In this document: piece after piece, positions 34,946 to 45,310 of the stretch
Position numbering within the stretch: the first letter of the stretch is position 1
Layout: each line of letters opens with the position of its first letter
Source: Paenibacillus sp. GP183
GTDB taxonomy: Bacteria; Bacillota; Bacilli; Paenibacillales; NBRC-103111
Assembly (NCBI RefSeq): GCF_900104695.1
Contig: NZ_FNSW01000001.1
Coordinates: 1 to 64,000, forward strand
DNA: 64,000 nt
Direction of reading: 5' to 3'
Made by a program: the position numbers and the translations under genes
Notes under the pieces: model-generated
Databases searched by the model: none
Told to the model about the DNA's origin: nothing
What the model saw: the letters and a program-made list of their open reading frames with translations, nothing else

Positions 34946-36758
34946 GCAAGATCAACCGGTAGGTGGTATGGGCGGCGGCTTTGGCGGTCGATTCGGCAGA
35001 GGCGGTCCCGTTGTCAAACCCAAAAACTTCAAGGGAACCCTAAAAAGGCTATGGTTTTATTTGGGTAAGGAAAGAAAATGGCTCTCCATCATTTTTCTGT
35101 CTATTTTGATCGAATCCGGGCTAGTTCTAATAGGTCCCTTCCTGATCGGAATTTCTATTGATGCCATGACATCGTTAAATGGGGGTGTCGATTTCAAGCT
35201 TCTACAAATCGCAATACTTGCTCTCATAGCTGCCTATATGACAGATGGATTTCTGATCTTATGGCAAGGCTGGCTGGCGGCAGGTGTCTCGCAGAGAACG
35301 GTCATGAACCTTCGGCAAGCCTTATTCCAGAAGCTCCAAAAGCTGCCCTTATCCTTTTTTGATTCTCGGCCCCATGGGGAAGTCATGAGCAGACTCAGCA
35401 ATGATATCGACAACGTCAGCACTACACTCGGCCAGTCCATCACTCAATTCATGTCAGGCACCATTGTAATATTGGGCTCGCTGGTGATGATGATTGTTCT
35501 GAGCCCTGCGCTTACTTTAGCCAGCATCATTACGATTCCGATGGTCTTTCTATTGGTCAAAAGCATAACGAAAAGAACAGGTAAAATGTTCAGGGATCAG
35601 CAGGAACAGCTTGGAAAGCTGAACGGGCATGTGGAGGAAACCATTACGGGAATCGCTGTGGTAAAAGCATTTAATCATGAGGAAAAGGCCATTCAAGAGT
35701 TTGATAAGGTGAACGTCCAATTACGCGAGACAGGCCTCCGGGCACAGATCTGGTCCGGCTTTCTGATGCCGATTTTGAATGTGATCAATAATGCAGGCTT
35801 TGCTGCGGTAGCCCTTGTTGGGGGCATTCTTGCAATACAAGGCCATGTTACAATTGGAATCATTGCCGCTTTTTTGAGCTATTCCCGGCAATTTGTAAGG
35901 CCCATGACCGAGGTCGCGAATATATTTAATCTGCTGCAATCCGGGCTGGCGGGAGCGGAGCGCGTGTTTGAGGTGATCGACGAACAAGAGGAACTGGCCG
36001 ATTCAGCTCAAATGCGGGAATTGAAAAATCCGAAAGGGCATGTTGTTTTTGACAATGTTACATTTGGTTATCGCCCGGACCGGCCGATTTTAAAAAATGT
36101 GAGCTTCGATTCCAAAGCAGGCAGCAGCACCGCCTTGGTAGGTCCTACGGGCGCAGGGAAAACGACGATAGCGAATCTCGTAACTCGATTTTATGATGTA
36201 ACCGAAGGAGCTATTTACATCGACGGCATCAATATCAAGGAATATACAAGGGACAGTTTACGGCGGAGTTTCGGGATTGTGCTGCAGGATACGTATTTGT
36301 TCTCGGGTACCATCAGTGAAAATATTCGCTACGGTAAACCGGACGCAACGGATGAAGAAGTTGAGGCTGCGGCCCTTATGGCCAATGCGGATGGCTTTAT
36401 CAATCAGCTACCCAAGCAATATGAGACGCTGCTATCCGAAAATGGCGGTAATTTAAGCCAGGGGCAGAGGCAGCTTCTAGCTATCGCCCGCGTGATATTG
36501 GCTAAGCCGGCAATGCTTATTTTGGATGAAGCCACCAGCAGCATCGACACCCGCACGGAGCTTCATATTCAGGACGCCATCTTAACCATCATGAAGGGTC
36601 GTACGAGCTTTATCATAGCCCATCGGCTTAATACGATACGTGATGCAGATACGATCATGGTGATTGATGATGGTGAAATCACTGAGAGAGGCAGCCATGA
36701 TCAGCTCTTAAAGGTGCAAGGAACGTACAATCGCATGTTTGTTACCCAATTTACGTAA
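34929..36758 (+). CDS. Heterodimeric ABC exporter subunit with intact ATPase site
   Basis: A 609-residue partner half. It begins with a Gly/Arg-rich tail (GGMGGGFGGRFGRGG) common to YfiC-like subunits, then six helices and an NBD with Walker A GPTGAGKTT near 405, signature LSQGQ near 513, catalytic Glu (LILDEATS near 534) and H-loop His (IAHRL near 563). Paired with the upstream subunit it forms one consensus and one degenerate ATP site. GGAGG is about 10 bases upstream of the ATG. Confidence 0.9.
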   Translation: MSERSEQDQPVGGMGGGFGGRFGRGGPVVKPKNFKGTLKRLWFYLGKERKWLSIIFLSILIESGLVLIGPFLIGISIDAMTSLNGGVDFKLLQIAILALIAAYMTDGFLILWQGWLAAGVSQRTVMNLRQALFQKLQKLPLSFFDSRPHGEVMSRLSNDIDNVSTTLGQSITQFMSGTIVILGSLVMMIVLSPALTLASIITIPMVFLLVKSITKRTGKMFRDQQEQLGKLNGHVEETITGIAVVKAFNHEEKAIQEFDKVNVQLRETGLRAQIWSGFLMPILNVINNAGFAAVALVGGILAIQGHVTIGIIAAFLSYSRQFVRPMTEVANIFNLLQSGLAGAERVFEVIDEQEELADSAQMRELKNPKGHVVFDNVTFGYRPDRPILKNVSFDSKAGSSTALVGPTGAGKTTIANLVTRFYDVTEGAIYIDGINIKEYTRDSLRRSFGIVLQDTYLFSGTISENIRYGKPDATDEEVEAAALMANADGFINQLPKQYETLLSENGGNLSQGQRQLLAIARVILAKPAMLILDEATSSIDTRTELHIQDAILTIMKGRTSFIIAHRLNTIRDADTIMVIDDGEITERGSHDQLLKVQGTYNRMFVTQFT

Positions 36759-38261
36759 TCAGGGCCTTTTCAAATAAAGCAGCCCGTCCAAGCTGCACAA
36801 CAGGATCATGGGAGCAAAATTGATCAAATACCGCGACCGTGCTTCCCAAACAAGCAAAAATAAGCCCAATCCAAATAGCGACAGCGCACATACGGAAATT
36901 AAGGTAATTTGTCTGGTTCTCAATTGACGCCAGCCTGACAGCACGATGAGCGAGAGCAAGCTTAAATTGACGATTTGACAAAAGTAGATGTATATATAGT
37001 TTTGATTGGCTTTCATAGGCAGCAGGTAGGAGTGCAAAGAAGTGTACTTCTGCACCCCCCGGTCCAGCTTGACCGGGGCAAAATAGGTTCCATCCCCCCA
37101 TGTGAACAGGTTTTTGGTAGAAAATAGCTTGGCAATCCCCATGATGCCATAATTGTGAAGCCGTGTTTGGATGATTGCCAAATTGGCTTGTTTTCTCCTT
37201 TCTTTCGTAAGAAAGGATTCCGTGTATTGGACATCACGATAATCATAAAATCCATAAGGACCTTTAAGACCCATCATGATCCAATGGGTATATGGATAAC
37301 CCGTCTGTTTGTAGGGAAGAGGAAGAATGCCGCTTGAATCGATCAAGGCGGCATATATTTTAAGTCCGATGAACAAAACGGCAATAATCAATGCCCCCTG
37401 TTTCATAAAGCTTGTAAAGCGTTTGGTCCAAAATAAATGAATCAGCAAGGCTGCAAATAGGATGTCTACTGTCGGTTTGATCAATACCCCCAAAGTTCCG
37501 AAAAGCGCCGCGATTAATAGGAAGATCAGCCTCTTTTTCTTCCTGCCATCTTGGCTAAGCGAATAAAAATACAGCATCCCAATACTCATTGGCAGTGAAA
37601 TGGTATCTGTATAATAAATGGGCACATAAGTAATGAACGGAGAAAATAGCAAACTAAGAACCAATATCAGGGTGGCCTGCTTCAATCCGAACAATTTTCG
37701 GGCTGTCAGGTAGAGGAAAAGCAGCGCCAAGTCGATCATAAACATATTAAAGAGCAAACCCACCTTGTGGGGATGATTAAAATCCAGGGAATTAAATAGC
37801 TGAAATATCCCCGAAATCAACAGCGTAATCGGCAGATTATTGGGGTAATCCTGAAAATAATAGCTATAGCCATTGCTTCCTTGCGTAAATTCTATGGCAG
37901 CATGGTAGACGACAGCGAAATCCCATAACTTGGGTTCAACCTGATATATGGCTGTAAATGCAAATTGGGCGGCCGGGATTAATACCGCGAAAACGAATGG
38001 AAGTATAACGTGGATTCTGTTCTCCATGCGGCTGCATACTCGGTTCAATATGATCAGAAACAATACGAAGCAGACTGCACCGCCAAAAATGATCAGCGGA
38101 TTGAGCGGTTTATCGTAAATATGGGGAAACAGGAAATAAGGCTTATTATGTTGAAAGCTGTAAACGCTCCAGAACAGAATGAGCATCATGGACCAACTAA
38201 AAAAGACAAGAAAGCATACAAAAAAAATCTGGTTCAACAGTAATTTATAGGAATAAGACAT
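36759..38261 (-). CDS. Polytopic membrane protein, GT-C glycosyltransferase-like
   Basis: A 500-residue protein with 11-13 predicted membrane helices. An early loop with DFAVVYHAAIEF (about 115-126) and a late WEARSRYLINFAPM stretch (about 470-483) are typical of GT-C (PMT/ArnT-like) enzymes in Bacillota that move sugars from lipid carriers to surface glycans. The acidic residue in the first loop would be catalytic. It converges on the ABC exporter with adjacent 3' ends (36758/36759). Acceptor and sugar unknown. Confidence 0.72.
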   Translation of the reverse strand: MSYSYKLLLNQIFFVCFLVFFSWSMMLILFWSVYSFQHNKPYFLFPHIYDKPLNPLIIFGGAVCFVLFLIILNRVCSRMENRIHVILPFVFAVLIPAAQFAFTAIYQVEPKLWDFAVVYHAAIEFTQGSNGYSYYFQDYPNNLPITLLISGIFQLFNSLDFNHPHKVGLLFNMFMIDLALLFLYLTARKLFGLKQATLILVLSLLFSPFITYVPIYYTDTISLPMSIGMLYFYSLSQDGRKKKRLIFLLIAALFGTLGVLIKPTVDILFAALLIHLFWTKRFTSFMKQGALIIAVLFIGLKIYAALIDSSGILPLPYKQTGYPYTHWIMMGLKGPYGFYDYRDVQYTESFLTKERRKQANLAIIQTRLHNYGIMGIAKLFSTKNLFTWGDGTYFAPVKLDRGVQKYTSLHSYLLPMKANQNYIYIYFCQIVNLSLLSLIVLSGWRQLRTRQITLISVCALSLFGLGLFLLVWEARSRYLINFAPMILLCSLDGLLYLKRP

Positions 38262-38333
38262 GGGGATCTCCTTGTTTTTGGAAGAGAAACTGTAGTTAAG
38301 GTTGCACCAAAATCAAGGAGTTTATTCCAAATG

Positions 38334-40115
38334 TCAGGTAAACCAAATATCCCGAAATCGCACCCAACCGAGGGATTCCAATGAAATTCCGCGAATGGAA
38401 GGGTGATAAGCCGTTTTCAAATGTTTACGATATAGGAAAAGTAGGCTGTGCCTTTCTTTTAACTGATTTTCAATTTGTGCGAATCGCTTCTCTCTTTCTT
38501 TAGCGTCAGGCTCTGCCAATATCTGCCCGATCACGCGGTCCAGCATGCTTTGAAGGTCTGACGAAGCATGCTGCTGCATGCTCTTGTACAAATCGATGAG
38601 CCGGAGCTCGCGATGCTCATCCAGCATGATAGCAAAGAGAAGCATATCGGCAGACATGCGAGCTTCTCCCTTGAATTCCTCTGCAGGGATCAGCACGATG
38701 TCGATAGAGATGCCGGCTCTATCGCAAACCTGCCGGATCAATTCGGCATCCGCTTCATACTGCGGTATCGTAGCCAGCTTTATACGCTCGCCGTGATATC
38801 CGGCAGCTTGCAATTTTTCCTCTATCTCCTCCAGCTTTGCGAGCTTCGGTATCGATGGAGCTTCCATCCGGGTCGAGAAGCTTTCTCCGGATTCAATGAC
38901 ATCGCCTGAGAGCTTGTCCCGCAAATAGGCTCGATCAATGGCAAAATTCAATGCTGCGCGCAGGTCAGGATTGGCTGTCGGTTCTCCTTTCATTTCATTA
39001 AAAGTTATGAATTTGCAGGTCATGCCCAACTGGCGTACCTGCTGCCACTCAGCAGCGTTCAAGTCCGAGATGCGCACATTATGCATCACCTGAAAGGGCA
39101 GCTGCCCCTCTTCAATTCCTCGATTTTCCCTCTCCGGCAGGGTCCAAACCTCAACCCGATCCAGAAATCCGCGTCCCTGGAAATAAGCGGGGAATGCTTC
39201 CAGAATCCAGATCCCTTGTTCGTGCCCATTAAGACGAAAGGGTCCGGTACCGATTGGCGTTTTGCCAAATTTCCGACCCGCAGCTTCGCAGTAATCCTGA
39301 GGGACAATCGATGCTCGATTGGTAGTTAAAAATGCCAGGAAAGCTTCGTTTCGTTCCGATAATCGGATGTGTATCGTAGTGTCATCCGGGGTTTCCATCG
39401 AAACAATAGAGGCATAAGCCCAGCTGTAAAGTCCCCTTGGAGCAAGCTTCTGAAGCCGCTCCAGAGAATATTTGACATCGGATGACACCAGCTTCCGGCC
39501 ATGATGAAAGAAGACACCTTTTCGCAGATAAAAGGTCCAGACCGTTCGAGAATCATCCACCTCCCAGGCATGAGCCAGGTGAGGCAGAACTTGCTCACCC
39601 TTCGCATCCATGCGGACGAGTCCGTCAAACAGCTGGTTCACCAAATGGGATTCTCCGGAATAATGAATGGCGGCAGGATCCAGGGTATGGATCGTTTGAG
39701 GGAGAGGAAAGCGCAATATATCTTTTCGCTGCTGGCCGCTCACCTCGGAATGAAAGCCGAATTGGCCCGATAACCAATCGTGAAACAGCTCGCGCATCGA
39801 ACCGGAGCTCTCCTCGGCTTGCATCAGCTCCAAAGCCGAGCGCAGATCCTGTTTGCTTACCATCTCTTGAGCTTCCTGCAGAAGCATATCTTCCGGCCGC
39901 GCCAAAAACAGCAGGCTGGATCGGTTCCCGCGGCCTCTTCTGGGAGTCCAGGAAAGCCATTTTTCCTGCTGCATCCTTTTGAGAAGGATCACCATATTTC
40001 GATGGGTGCATTCAAGGATTTCCGCCAGCTCCTCTAAGGTGGTCTCTACCGGTATGCCTTCCGGGAGCTTTGGAAAGGAGCGCCGTAATGCTAAATAATG
40101 CCGCCGAATTTTCAT
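38334..40115 (-). CDS. SgrR-like regulator (HTH fused to solute-binding domain)
   Basis: A 593-residue fusion: an N-terminal SgrR-type winged HTH (about 1-110, VETTLEELAEILECTHRNMVILLKRM) and a C-terminal SBP_bac_5 domain (about 135-590) like oligopeptide-binding proteins, but without a signal peptide, so it works in the cytoplasm. In SgrR the domain senses a sugar phosphate stress signal; the ligand here is unknown. AGGAG lies 10 bases before the ATG at 40115. Divergent from the DUF4173 gene across 124 bp, which may be its target. Confidence 0.85.
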   Translation of the reverse strand: MKIRRHYLALRRSFPKLPEGIPVETTLEELAEILECTHRNMVILLKRMQQEKWLSWTPRRGRGNRSSLLFLARPEDMLLQEAQEMVSKQDLRSALELMQAEESSGSMRELFHDWLSGQFGFHSEVSGQQRKDILRFPLPQTIHTLDPAAIHYSGESHLVNQLFDGLVRMDAKGEQVLPHLAHAWEVDDSRTVWTFYLRKGVFFHHGRKLVSSDVKYSLERLQKLAPRGLYSWAYASIVSMETPDDTTIHIRLSERNEAFLAFLTTNRASIVPQDYCEAAGRKFGKTPIGTGPFRLNGHEQGIWILEAFPAYFQGRGFLDRVEVWTLPERENRGIEEGQLPFQVMHNVRISDLNAAEWQQVRQLGMTCKFITFNEMKGEPTANPDLRAALNFAIDRAYLRDKLSGDVIESGESFSTRMEAPSIPKLAKLEEIEEKLQAAGYHGERIKLATIPQYEADAELIRQVCDRAGISIDIVLIPAEEFKGEARMSADMLLFAIMLDEHRELRLIDLYKSMQQHASSDLQSMLDRVIGQILAEPDAKEREKRFAQIENQLKERHSLLFLYRKHLKTAYHPSIRGISLESLGWVRFRDIWFT

Positions 40116-40239
40116 ATTCAACTCTCTCCTGATTAATATATGAAATTATGAAAATGAATCTTGCACTTTTTCTTCTTATTTTCTAAGGTACAATAAAATT
40201 GAAGAAAATACAAATTGCGGTACCAAGGAGTGAAGGTAG

Positions 40240-41769
40240 ATGAGAGATCCTGCGCCATGGCTCAAGAAATACAATAGAATGCTGCTGTTTGCCTGCCTGT
40301 TAGGCTTGATCAGCCAATATTTATTTGTCGGTAAAGCTGCAGGGATTTCTGTTGTTTTATTCGTGATTGGCTTTTATGGCACTTTTTTTTATGCGGTTAG
40401 AGGGAGGCTTGGCGGATTCGAAAAATGGAAAGGTCAAGCCAACATTGGCTGGCTGCTGCTGCTTCCTGTCGGATTGCTCTCTATGACCTATACTCTGTAT
40501 GCCAATGATTTTTTCAGAGTATTAAATGCTCTAGCGCTTCCCCTTTTGGTTGTTGTACAAACCATGTGGATCACTCGAAACAAAGTACATAATTGGCGGG
40601 GGCTTCATTTTTTCCGAACTATCCTTAGTCAAAGTGCAGCCCAGCCCCTAAAGAACCTTAACATCCCTTTTAGCTTGATTCGCAGCTCGATGCCAAGCAC
40701 ACCAGAGGAAAAATCCAGTTCAACGTGGAGCCGGATGCGCAAGGTTTTGATCGGCTTAATTCTTGCTCTGCCCTTCCTTTTTATCGTGGTTGCGCTCCTC
40801 GCCTCAGCGGACAGCATCTTCCAATCCTGGATTGAAGGGATTTCAAATTTATTTAAGGGAGTGTCGTTTGGGGACTTGATTCTGCGTGTATTCGTGGCTC
40901 TTCTCGTCAGCCTGTACACATTCACTTATTTATGGGGCTTACTTTTTCCCAAAGTTGACAAGGTAGAAAAGGTACCCAAGCCAATAGAATATCTGGATTC
41001 CTTTCCCGAAGAAGGTGTTCAAATCGAGAGGGTCAAGATTTCGCTGGACCCCATTATTGCCGGTACACTGTTTGTGTGCGTCAACGTCGTTTATGTTCTC
41101 TTTGCGGGGATTCAGTTCTCGTATCTGTTTGGAGCCGCCAAAGGCTTGCTGCCCGAAGGTGCAGCTTATGCGGAATATGCGCGCAGAGGATTTGCGGAAT
41201 TAGTCATGGCAGCCTTGATTAATATGGGTTTGCTGCTTGTCGGTCTGCATGGGATCCGTCGATCCGGAGCCATGGCGGAAATGATTCGAAAGCTGCTTAT
41301 GAGCATATTGGTTGGTTGTACAGTCATCATGCTTGTCTCGGCTTACAGCCGCCTTTCCTTATACGAATCAGCCTACGGATATACACTGACCAGGCTCTTG
41401 GTTCATGGTTTTATGCTCTTTCTCGGCGTTTTGTTGATCATCACCTTGTTGCGTATATGGTGGGAGCATTTCTCCTTGTTAAAAGCATATCTCCTTAGTG
41501 CCGTCGTCGCTTATGTGCTGATGAATTATGCTAATTTGGATGACCGCATTGCATCGAACAATATTGCGCGGTATGAACAATCGGGAGTCATCGATATCCC
41601 ATACCTGGGCATGCTTTCCACAGATGCGTATCCCGCCTTGCTCCAGTTTCAGGCTAAACATCCGGAAATACTCTCATTAAAGCCCTATTTGGACGAAATG
41701 AGGGATCATCAATCACAATATGAAGCTAAATGGCCTTCATGGAATTTGTCGAAGATGAGGGCGAGATAA
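40240..41769 (+). CDS. DUF4173/DUF4153 family membrane protein
   Basis: A 509-residue polytopic membrane protein with about ten helices and a soluble C-terminal tail (about 440-509). The YAEYARRGFAELVMAALIN motif near residue 308-326 and the ISLDPIIAGTLFVCVNVVYVLF stretch just before are diagnostic of DUF4173. Function of the family is not established; it is common in Paenibacillus and Bacillus. It stands divergent to the SgrR-like gene. Confidence 0.82.
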   Translation: MRDPAPWLKKYNRMLLFACLLGLISQYLFVGKAAGISVVLFVIGFYGTFFYAVRGRLGGFEKWKGQANIGWLLLLPVGLLSMTYTLYANDFFRVLNALALPLLVVVQTMWITRNKVHNWRGLHFFRTILSQSAAQPLKNLNIPFSLIRSSMPSTPEEKSSSTWSRMRKVLIGLILALPFLFIVVALLASADSIFQSWIEGISNLFKGVSFGDLILRVFVALLVSLYTFTYLWGLLFPKVDKVEKVPKPIEYLDSFPEEGVQIERVKISLDPIIAGTLFVCVNVVYVLFAGIQFSYLFGAAKGLLPEGAAYAEYARRGFAELVMAALINMGLLLVGLHGIRRSGAMAEMIRKLLMSILVGCTVIMLVSAYSRLSLYESAYGYTLTRLLVHGFMLFLGVLLIITLLRIWWEHFSLLKAYLLSAVVAYVLMNYANLDDRIASNNIARYEQSGVIDIPYLGMLSTDAYPALLQFQAKHPEILSLKPYLDEMRDHQSQYEAKWPSWNLSKMRAR

Positions 41770-41844
41770 ACGAAAAAACTTGAGTCCACCTCCAACTATC
41801 TTTATATTGATAAGTAGACGTTGAATAACGGAGGGCAAAGGAAC

Positions 41845-43002
41845 ATGAGTACTCACGATGAACTTAATGGTTATGGGCGGCATTATCTACAAAATGATTC
41901 GTACGGGTCTGCAGCTTTTTTCTTTTACAAATCGATTCAGGAGCATGCTGAGAATAATAATGCCTGGAATGGCCTTGTGCTTTCGATAACGCTGATGCGC
42001 AGAGAAGGCGATGCACGATCGATGTTAGCCCGATTCAGTCTGCAGCCAGGTCTCGATTATGACCGCGATATGCTCACATTTGCCATGATGCTGTGGCAGC
42101 AAAATCCGCTTGCGCTAGCTCAGTGGCTGGAGGCTGTGGCCCAAATGAAGGACATTCTTCCACAGGATAAGCAATCACTTACGGAATTAGCCGCTGATTT
42201 GCATAAGGGCTACCAGGATTTTGTGAACCAATACGGCGAAGATTCCGAGCAAGTGAAAGCCATGCCAAGCTTGCGAGAGATAGCCAGTCAGGCTACAGAG
42301 CTGGATTGGCTCTATGGACAACCGATCGATCAAGTTTACGAGGTGATTAAACCTTGGCTGGAGGATGATGATCTCGTCATGACGGGTGTCCGCATGCTGT
42401 GCATGCTTCCTGATCCGAGAAGCGAAAAGCTGCTGAGAAGAATTGCCAGAAGCGAAGAGGCAGAGTCCAAGGTGAAGACACAGGCACTGATTGCGCTCCG
42501 ATGGCTGGGGATTCGGGGGAATGCCAAGATCAACAAGTTCTCTGAATCCTTTACGATCAACCTGGATGATCCGCAGCGTGAGCTTACCATTTCAGTCCCG
42601 CAAGCATTTAAACCTGCATTGGATCGCATGAAGCTCTGGCTCGCCAAAGAGCAGGACATTATTACGATCGAGGAATATGAAGAGTATGCTTCCGATGACA
42701 GCCTTCAGCTTACTGAAGCTATGGGTGAGAAGCTGAATGCTAGTGATTTTCCGTCCATTTGGCAGGAGGTTGTTCACGCGCTGATTCGTGCCGCTTATGA
42801 TAAATACTATCCGCTAGTGCCGACCGTTACAGGATATCGGGACTGGAGCGCAGCTTTTTTGATGCTGCTCCAGGATTATGCGTCGGGGACCGGACAAGCG
42901 TGGAATTACGGCAACCCCGAACAAATCGAAACGGCTGTCCAGCACAAAAATTGGCTGCTTAGCGGGTCACCAGACTTTTATCAGGCCATCTCCGGAGCTT
43001 AA
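41845..43002 (+). CDS. Hypothetical TPR/HEAT-like protein
   Basis: A 385-residue soluble protein without signal or membrane segments. Residues 1-140 look like TPR-type helices (YLQNDSYGSAAFFFYKSIQ), residues about 155-240 like HEAT repeats (a LLRRIARSEEAESKVKTQALIALRWLG unit), and the rest is an acidic helical C-terminus. AAAGGA is close upstream of the ATG at 41845; an in-frame TTG eight codons earlier lacks a clear site. A scaffold or protein-contact role is plausible; family not recognised. Confidence 0.7.
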   Translation: MSTHDELNGYGRHYLQNDSYGSAAFFFYKSIQEHAENNNAWNGLVLSITLMRREGDARSMLARFSLQPGLDYDRDMLTFAMMLWQQNPLALAQWLEAVAQMKDILPQDKQSLTELAADLHKGYQDFVNQYGEDSEQVKAMPSLREIASQATELDWLYGQPIDQVYEVIKPWLEDDDLVMTGVRMLCMLPDPRSEKLLRRIARSEEAESKVKTQALIALRWLGIRGNAKINKFSESFTINLDDPQRELTISVPQAFKPALDRMKLWLAKEQDIITIEEYEEYASDDSLQLTEAMGEKLNASDFPSIWQEVVHALIRAAYDKYYPLVPTVTGYRDWSAAFLMLLQDYASGTGQAWNYGNPEQIETAVQHKNWLLSGSPDFYQAISGA

Positions 43003-43066
43003 ATAATCGAATGTCAAGATTCTGCCTTTTGACGGAATTTACCCAGAAGATCGTTTAAAACAGGTT

Positions 43067-43103
43067 AACGGCCATACCCCATTGATTCCGGGATATGGCC
43101 GTT
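43067..43103. terminator. Hairpin between convergent genes
   Basis: A perfect 10-bp stem AACGGCCATA/TATGGCCGTT. T runs on either side are short, so strength is uncertain. Confidence 0.55.
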
Positions 43104-43112
43104 GGACTGTCA

Positions 43113-43919
43113 TTATGTTTTATGCAGGAGCTGAATCAAACGATCAGGATGATTGGTAATGATGTTATTCACACCTAGATTCAGTAAGTCCGACATGATT
43201 TTAGGGTCATTTACCGTCCAGGCAAACACTTCTTTATGGTTTTCCTTGGCCAATTTGATAAAATCTTGATTTATAACCGTATAGTTAATACTGATAGCTT
43301 CGTAATCCTGGCTTTTTAGAACATTTTCCAGGGTTGCCGGTTTATCGCCGATAATGAGTCCGGTCTTGATCTCTCTATCCAGGGATTTGACGGTTTTTAG
43401 CAGTCCGACATCAAACGAGGTTACTACGCAGTCGTGATTAAAGTGCTTTTGCTTCAAAATTTCAACTGTTTTTTCAGCAAGGCGCTTTTGGTGGCCGTTA
43501 TTTTTCAGCTCAATATTCAGTTTAATATTTCCTTTGGCTGTATTCACGACTTCTTCGAAAGTAGGCACCTTTTCTTCATGAAATCGGGGATTGAACCATT
43601 CGCCGGCGCTAGCTTGTCTAAGTTCCTCGAACCGAATCTCCCACATATTTTTATTGATTCCTGTGGTGCGATGCACATTATAGTCATGCATGAGCACAAC
43701 AACGCCATCCGCGGTCTCCTGCAGATCGATTTCCGCATAACCTGCACCATCCTGAATGGCCTTGCGGATCGAGCTGACGGTATTCTCCGGAGCTGTGCGA
43801 GAGCTGCCGCGATGAGCCATGACCCTGTTGTCGCTGTTGCCATGAGAAGTGGTTACTGATTCGGCCGTTGCAAAATTGCTGAGGAATAATAAAATAAGAA
43901 TCAGAAAAAATTTTTGCAT
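43113..43919 (-). CDS. Secreted glycerophosphodiester phosphodiesterase
   Basis: A 268-residue GDPD-family enzyme with a Sec signal peptide (residues 1-20, hydrophobic core FFLILILLFLSNF). The active site is complete: His36-Arg37 (MAHRGSS), Glu45 (APENT), Glu63 and Asp65 (YAEIDLQ) and His78 (LMHD). It would release glycerol-3-phosphate from deacylated phospholipids or from teichoic acid outside the cell, like GlpQ but shorter. Monocistronic. Confidence 0.9.
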   Translation of the reverse strand: MQKFFLILILLFLSNFATAESVTTSHGNSDNRVMAHRGSSRTAPENTVSSIRKAIQDGAGYAEIDLQETADGVVVLMHDYNVHRTTGINKNMWEIRFEELRQASAGEWFNPRFHEEKVPTFEEVVNTAKGNIKLNIELKNNGHQKRLAEKTVEILKQKHFNHDCVVTSFDVGLLKTVKSLDREIKTGLIIGDKPATLENVLKSQDYEAISINYTVINQDFIKLAKENHKEVFAWTVNDPKIMSDLLNLGVNNIITNHPDRLIQLLHKT

Positions 43920-44198
43920 GTAGGCCTCCCATGATGTGATAAAATCGGATCAACTTTATTTTGATACTATCAAAATATATCATAAAATAGTTAAGAGATT
44001 GTTAGAAATTAATCATATTTAAATTTAAAAATATGAACTTGCTGAACACTAGACGATATATTAATTAAAAAGTTACACTTCCTGTTAAAAAAGAAAGAGT
44101 CATCTTGTTATGTATTTGTAACACAAAAGACACGCCATTTTCAGGTTTCTTTAAGGTTCGCCCACTATACTACAAATAGACCCCCTTTAAATATAAAC
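43920..44198. other. AT-rich intergenic region
   Basis: About 280 bp without a gene. It holds the upstream region of the glycerophosphodiesterase gene; no promoter or operator could be assigned with confidence. Confidence 0.4.
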
Positions 44199-44232
44199 AA
44201 AAGACCCATACCTTAATGGTTATGGGTCTTTT
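44199..44232. terminator. Rho-independent terminator after namA
   Basis: AAAAGACCCATA-CC pairs with GGTTATGGGTCTTTT, flanked by A and T runs. It would end the leftward namA transcript. Confidence 0.8.
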
Positions 44233-44299
44233 GGCGTCTATATCGAAGGGAAGGGCTATCCTAAACTAGCATTATAAGATGTATTACACGTCTTAATAC

Positions 44300-45310
44300 T
44301 TACTTCCAACCTCGCTCATACTGTTTGGGAGGTGTGATCTCGGTGCCGAGCTTCTTGGCAGCGGTCCGAGGCCAGTAGGGATCACGCAGCAGCTCGCGTG
44401 CCAGAAAGATCAAATCGGCGCGGCCGTTTTGCAAGATTTCCTCCGCTTGTACGGCGTGGGTAATCATCCCGACAGCACCTGCAGAGATTCCGGCACCATG
44501 GCGAATTTTCTCGGCAAAGTTTACCTGATAACCTGGAAACATCTTGGGTAGAATGGGGACGTTGCCACCAGAGCTGGTGTCGATTAAATCCACGCCTTGC
44601 TTCTTCATCCATAACGCAAATTGGACATGATCCTCGACCTTCAACCCTTCCTCGTGATAATCGCTGGCTGAAACTCGCACAAACAAAGGTCCATCCCAAA
44701 TCTCGCGTACGCCGTCTATGACCTCCCGCAAGAAACGGTATCGGCCTGCCGCATCCCCGCCATATTCATCTTCCCTCCGGTTGCTTAATGGAGAAAGGAA
44801 TTCATGGATTAAATAACCGTGTGCGGCATGGAGCTCCAGGCAATCAAATCCTGCCACAACGGCTCTTCGAGCCCCTTCTACAAATGCGGCTGCAGTTTCT
44901 TTAATTTGTTTCAGCGTCATCGCTTCGGGTGTTTTCATCTTATCGTTAAAGGGGATTGCCGAAGGTGCGATAATCGGTACAGGCAGAACCGCTTTGCGGC
45001 CTGCATGGGCAAGCTGGATTCCGGCTTTGCTGCCTTGCTCTTGAATGAGCTGAACCAACTCCCTTAAACCGGCAATGTGAGCGTCATCCCAAATGCCGAG
45101 ATCCTGCTCGGAGATCCGTCCTTGCCTGGTCACGGCTGTGGCTTCTATTATGACCAAAGAAACACCCCCCACTGCGCGAGTCGGGTAGTGGATACGATGC
45201 CAGTTATTGACCATACCGTCTTTATCCATGCAGGAATACATGCACATGGGCGACATCACAATACGATTCTTAAGCTCCATTCCGCGAATGGTAAAAGGGG
45301 AAAATAACAA
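44300..45310 (-). CDS. namA: NADPH dehydrogenase, old yellow enzyme family
   Basis: A 336-residue YqjM/NamA-type flavoenzyme that reduces activated C=C bonds (for example enones and nitro compounds) with NADPH and FMN. The MSPMCMYS motif carries the redox-tuning Cys of this class, and the [14 protein letters not shown] stretch holds the substrate-binding His pair; [11 protein letters not shown] near the end binds FMN phosphate. A TTG at 45310 gives the YqjM-like N-terminus ([10 protein letters not shown]) with AGGAAG 9 bases upstream; an ATG eight codons earlier (45334) lacks a ribosome binding site, so it is the less likely start. Confidence 0.9.
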   Translation of the reverse strand: MLFSPFTIRGMELKNRIVMSPMCMYSCMDKDGMVNNWHRIHYPTRAVGGVSLVIIEATAVTRQGRISEQDLGIWDDAHIAGLRELVQLIQEQGSKAGIQLAHAGRKAVLPVPIIAPSAIPFNDKMKTPEAMTLKQIKETAAAFVEGARRAVVAGFDCLELHAAHGYLIHEFLSPLSNRREDEYGGDAAGRYRFLREVIDGVREIWDGPLFVRVSASDYHEEGLKVEDHVQFALWMKKQGVDLIDTSSGGNVPILPKMFPGYQVNFAEKIRHGAGISAGAVGMITHAVQAEEILQNGRADLIFLARELLRDPYWPRTAAKKLGTEITPPKQYERGWK

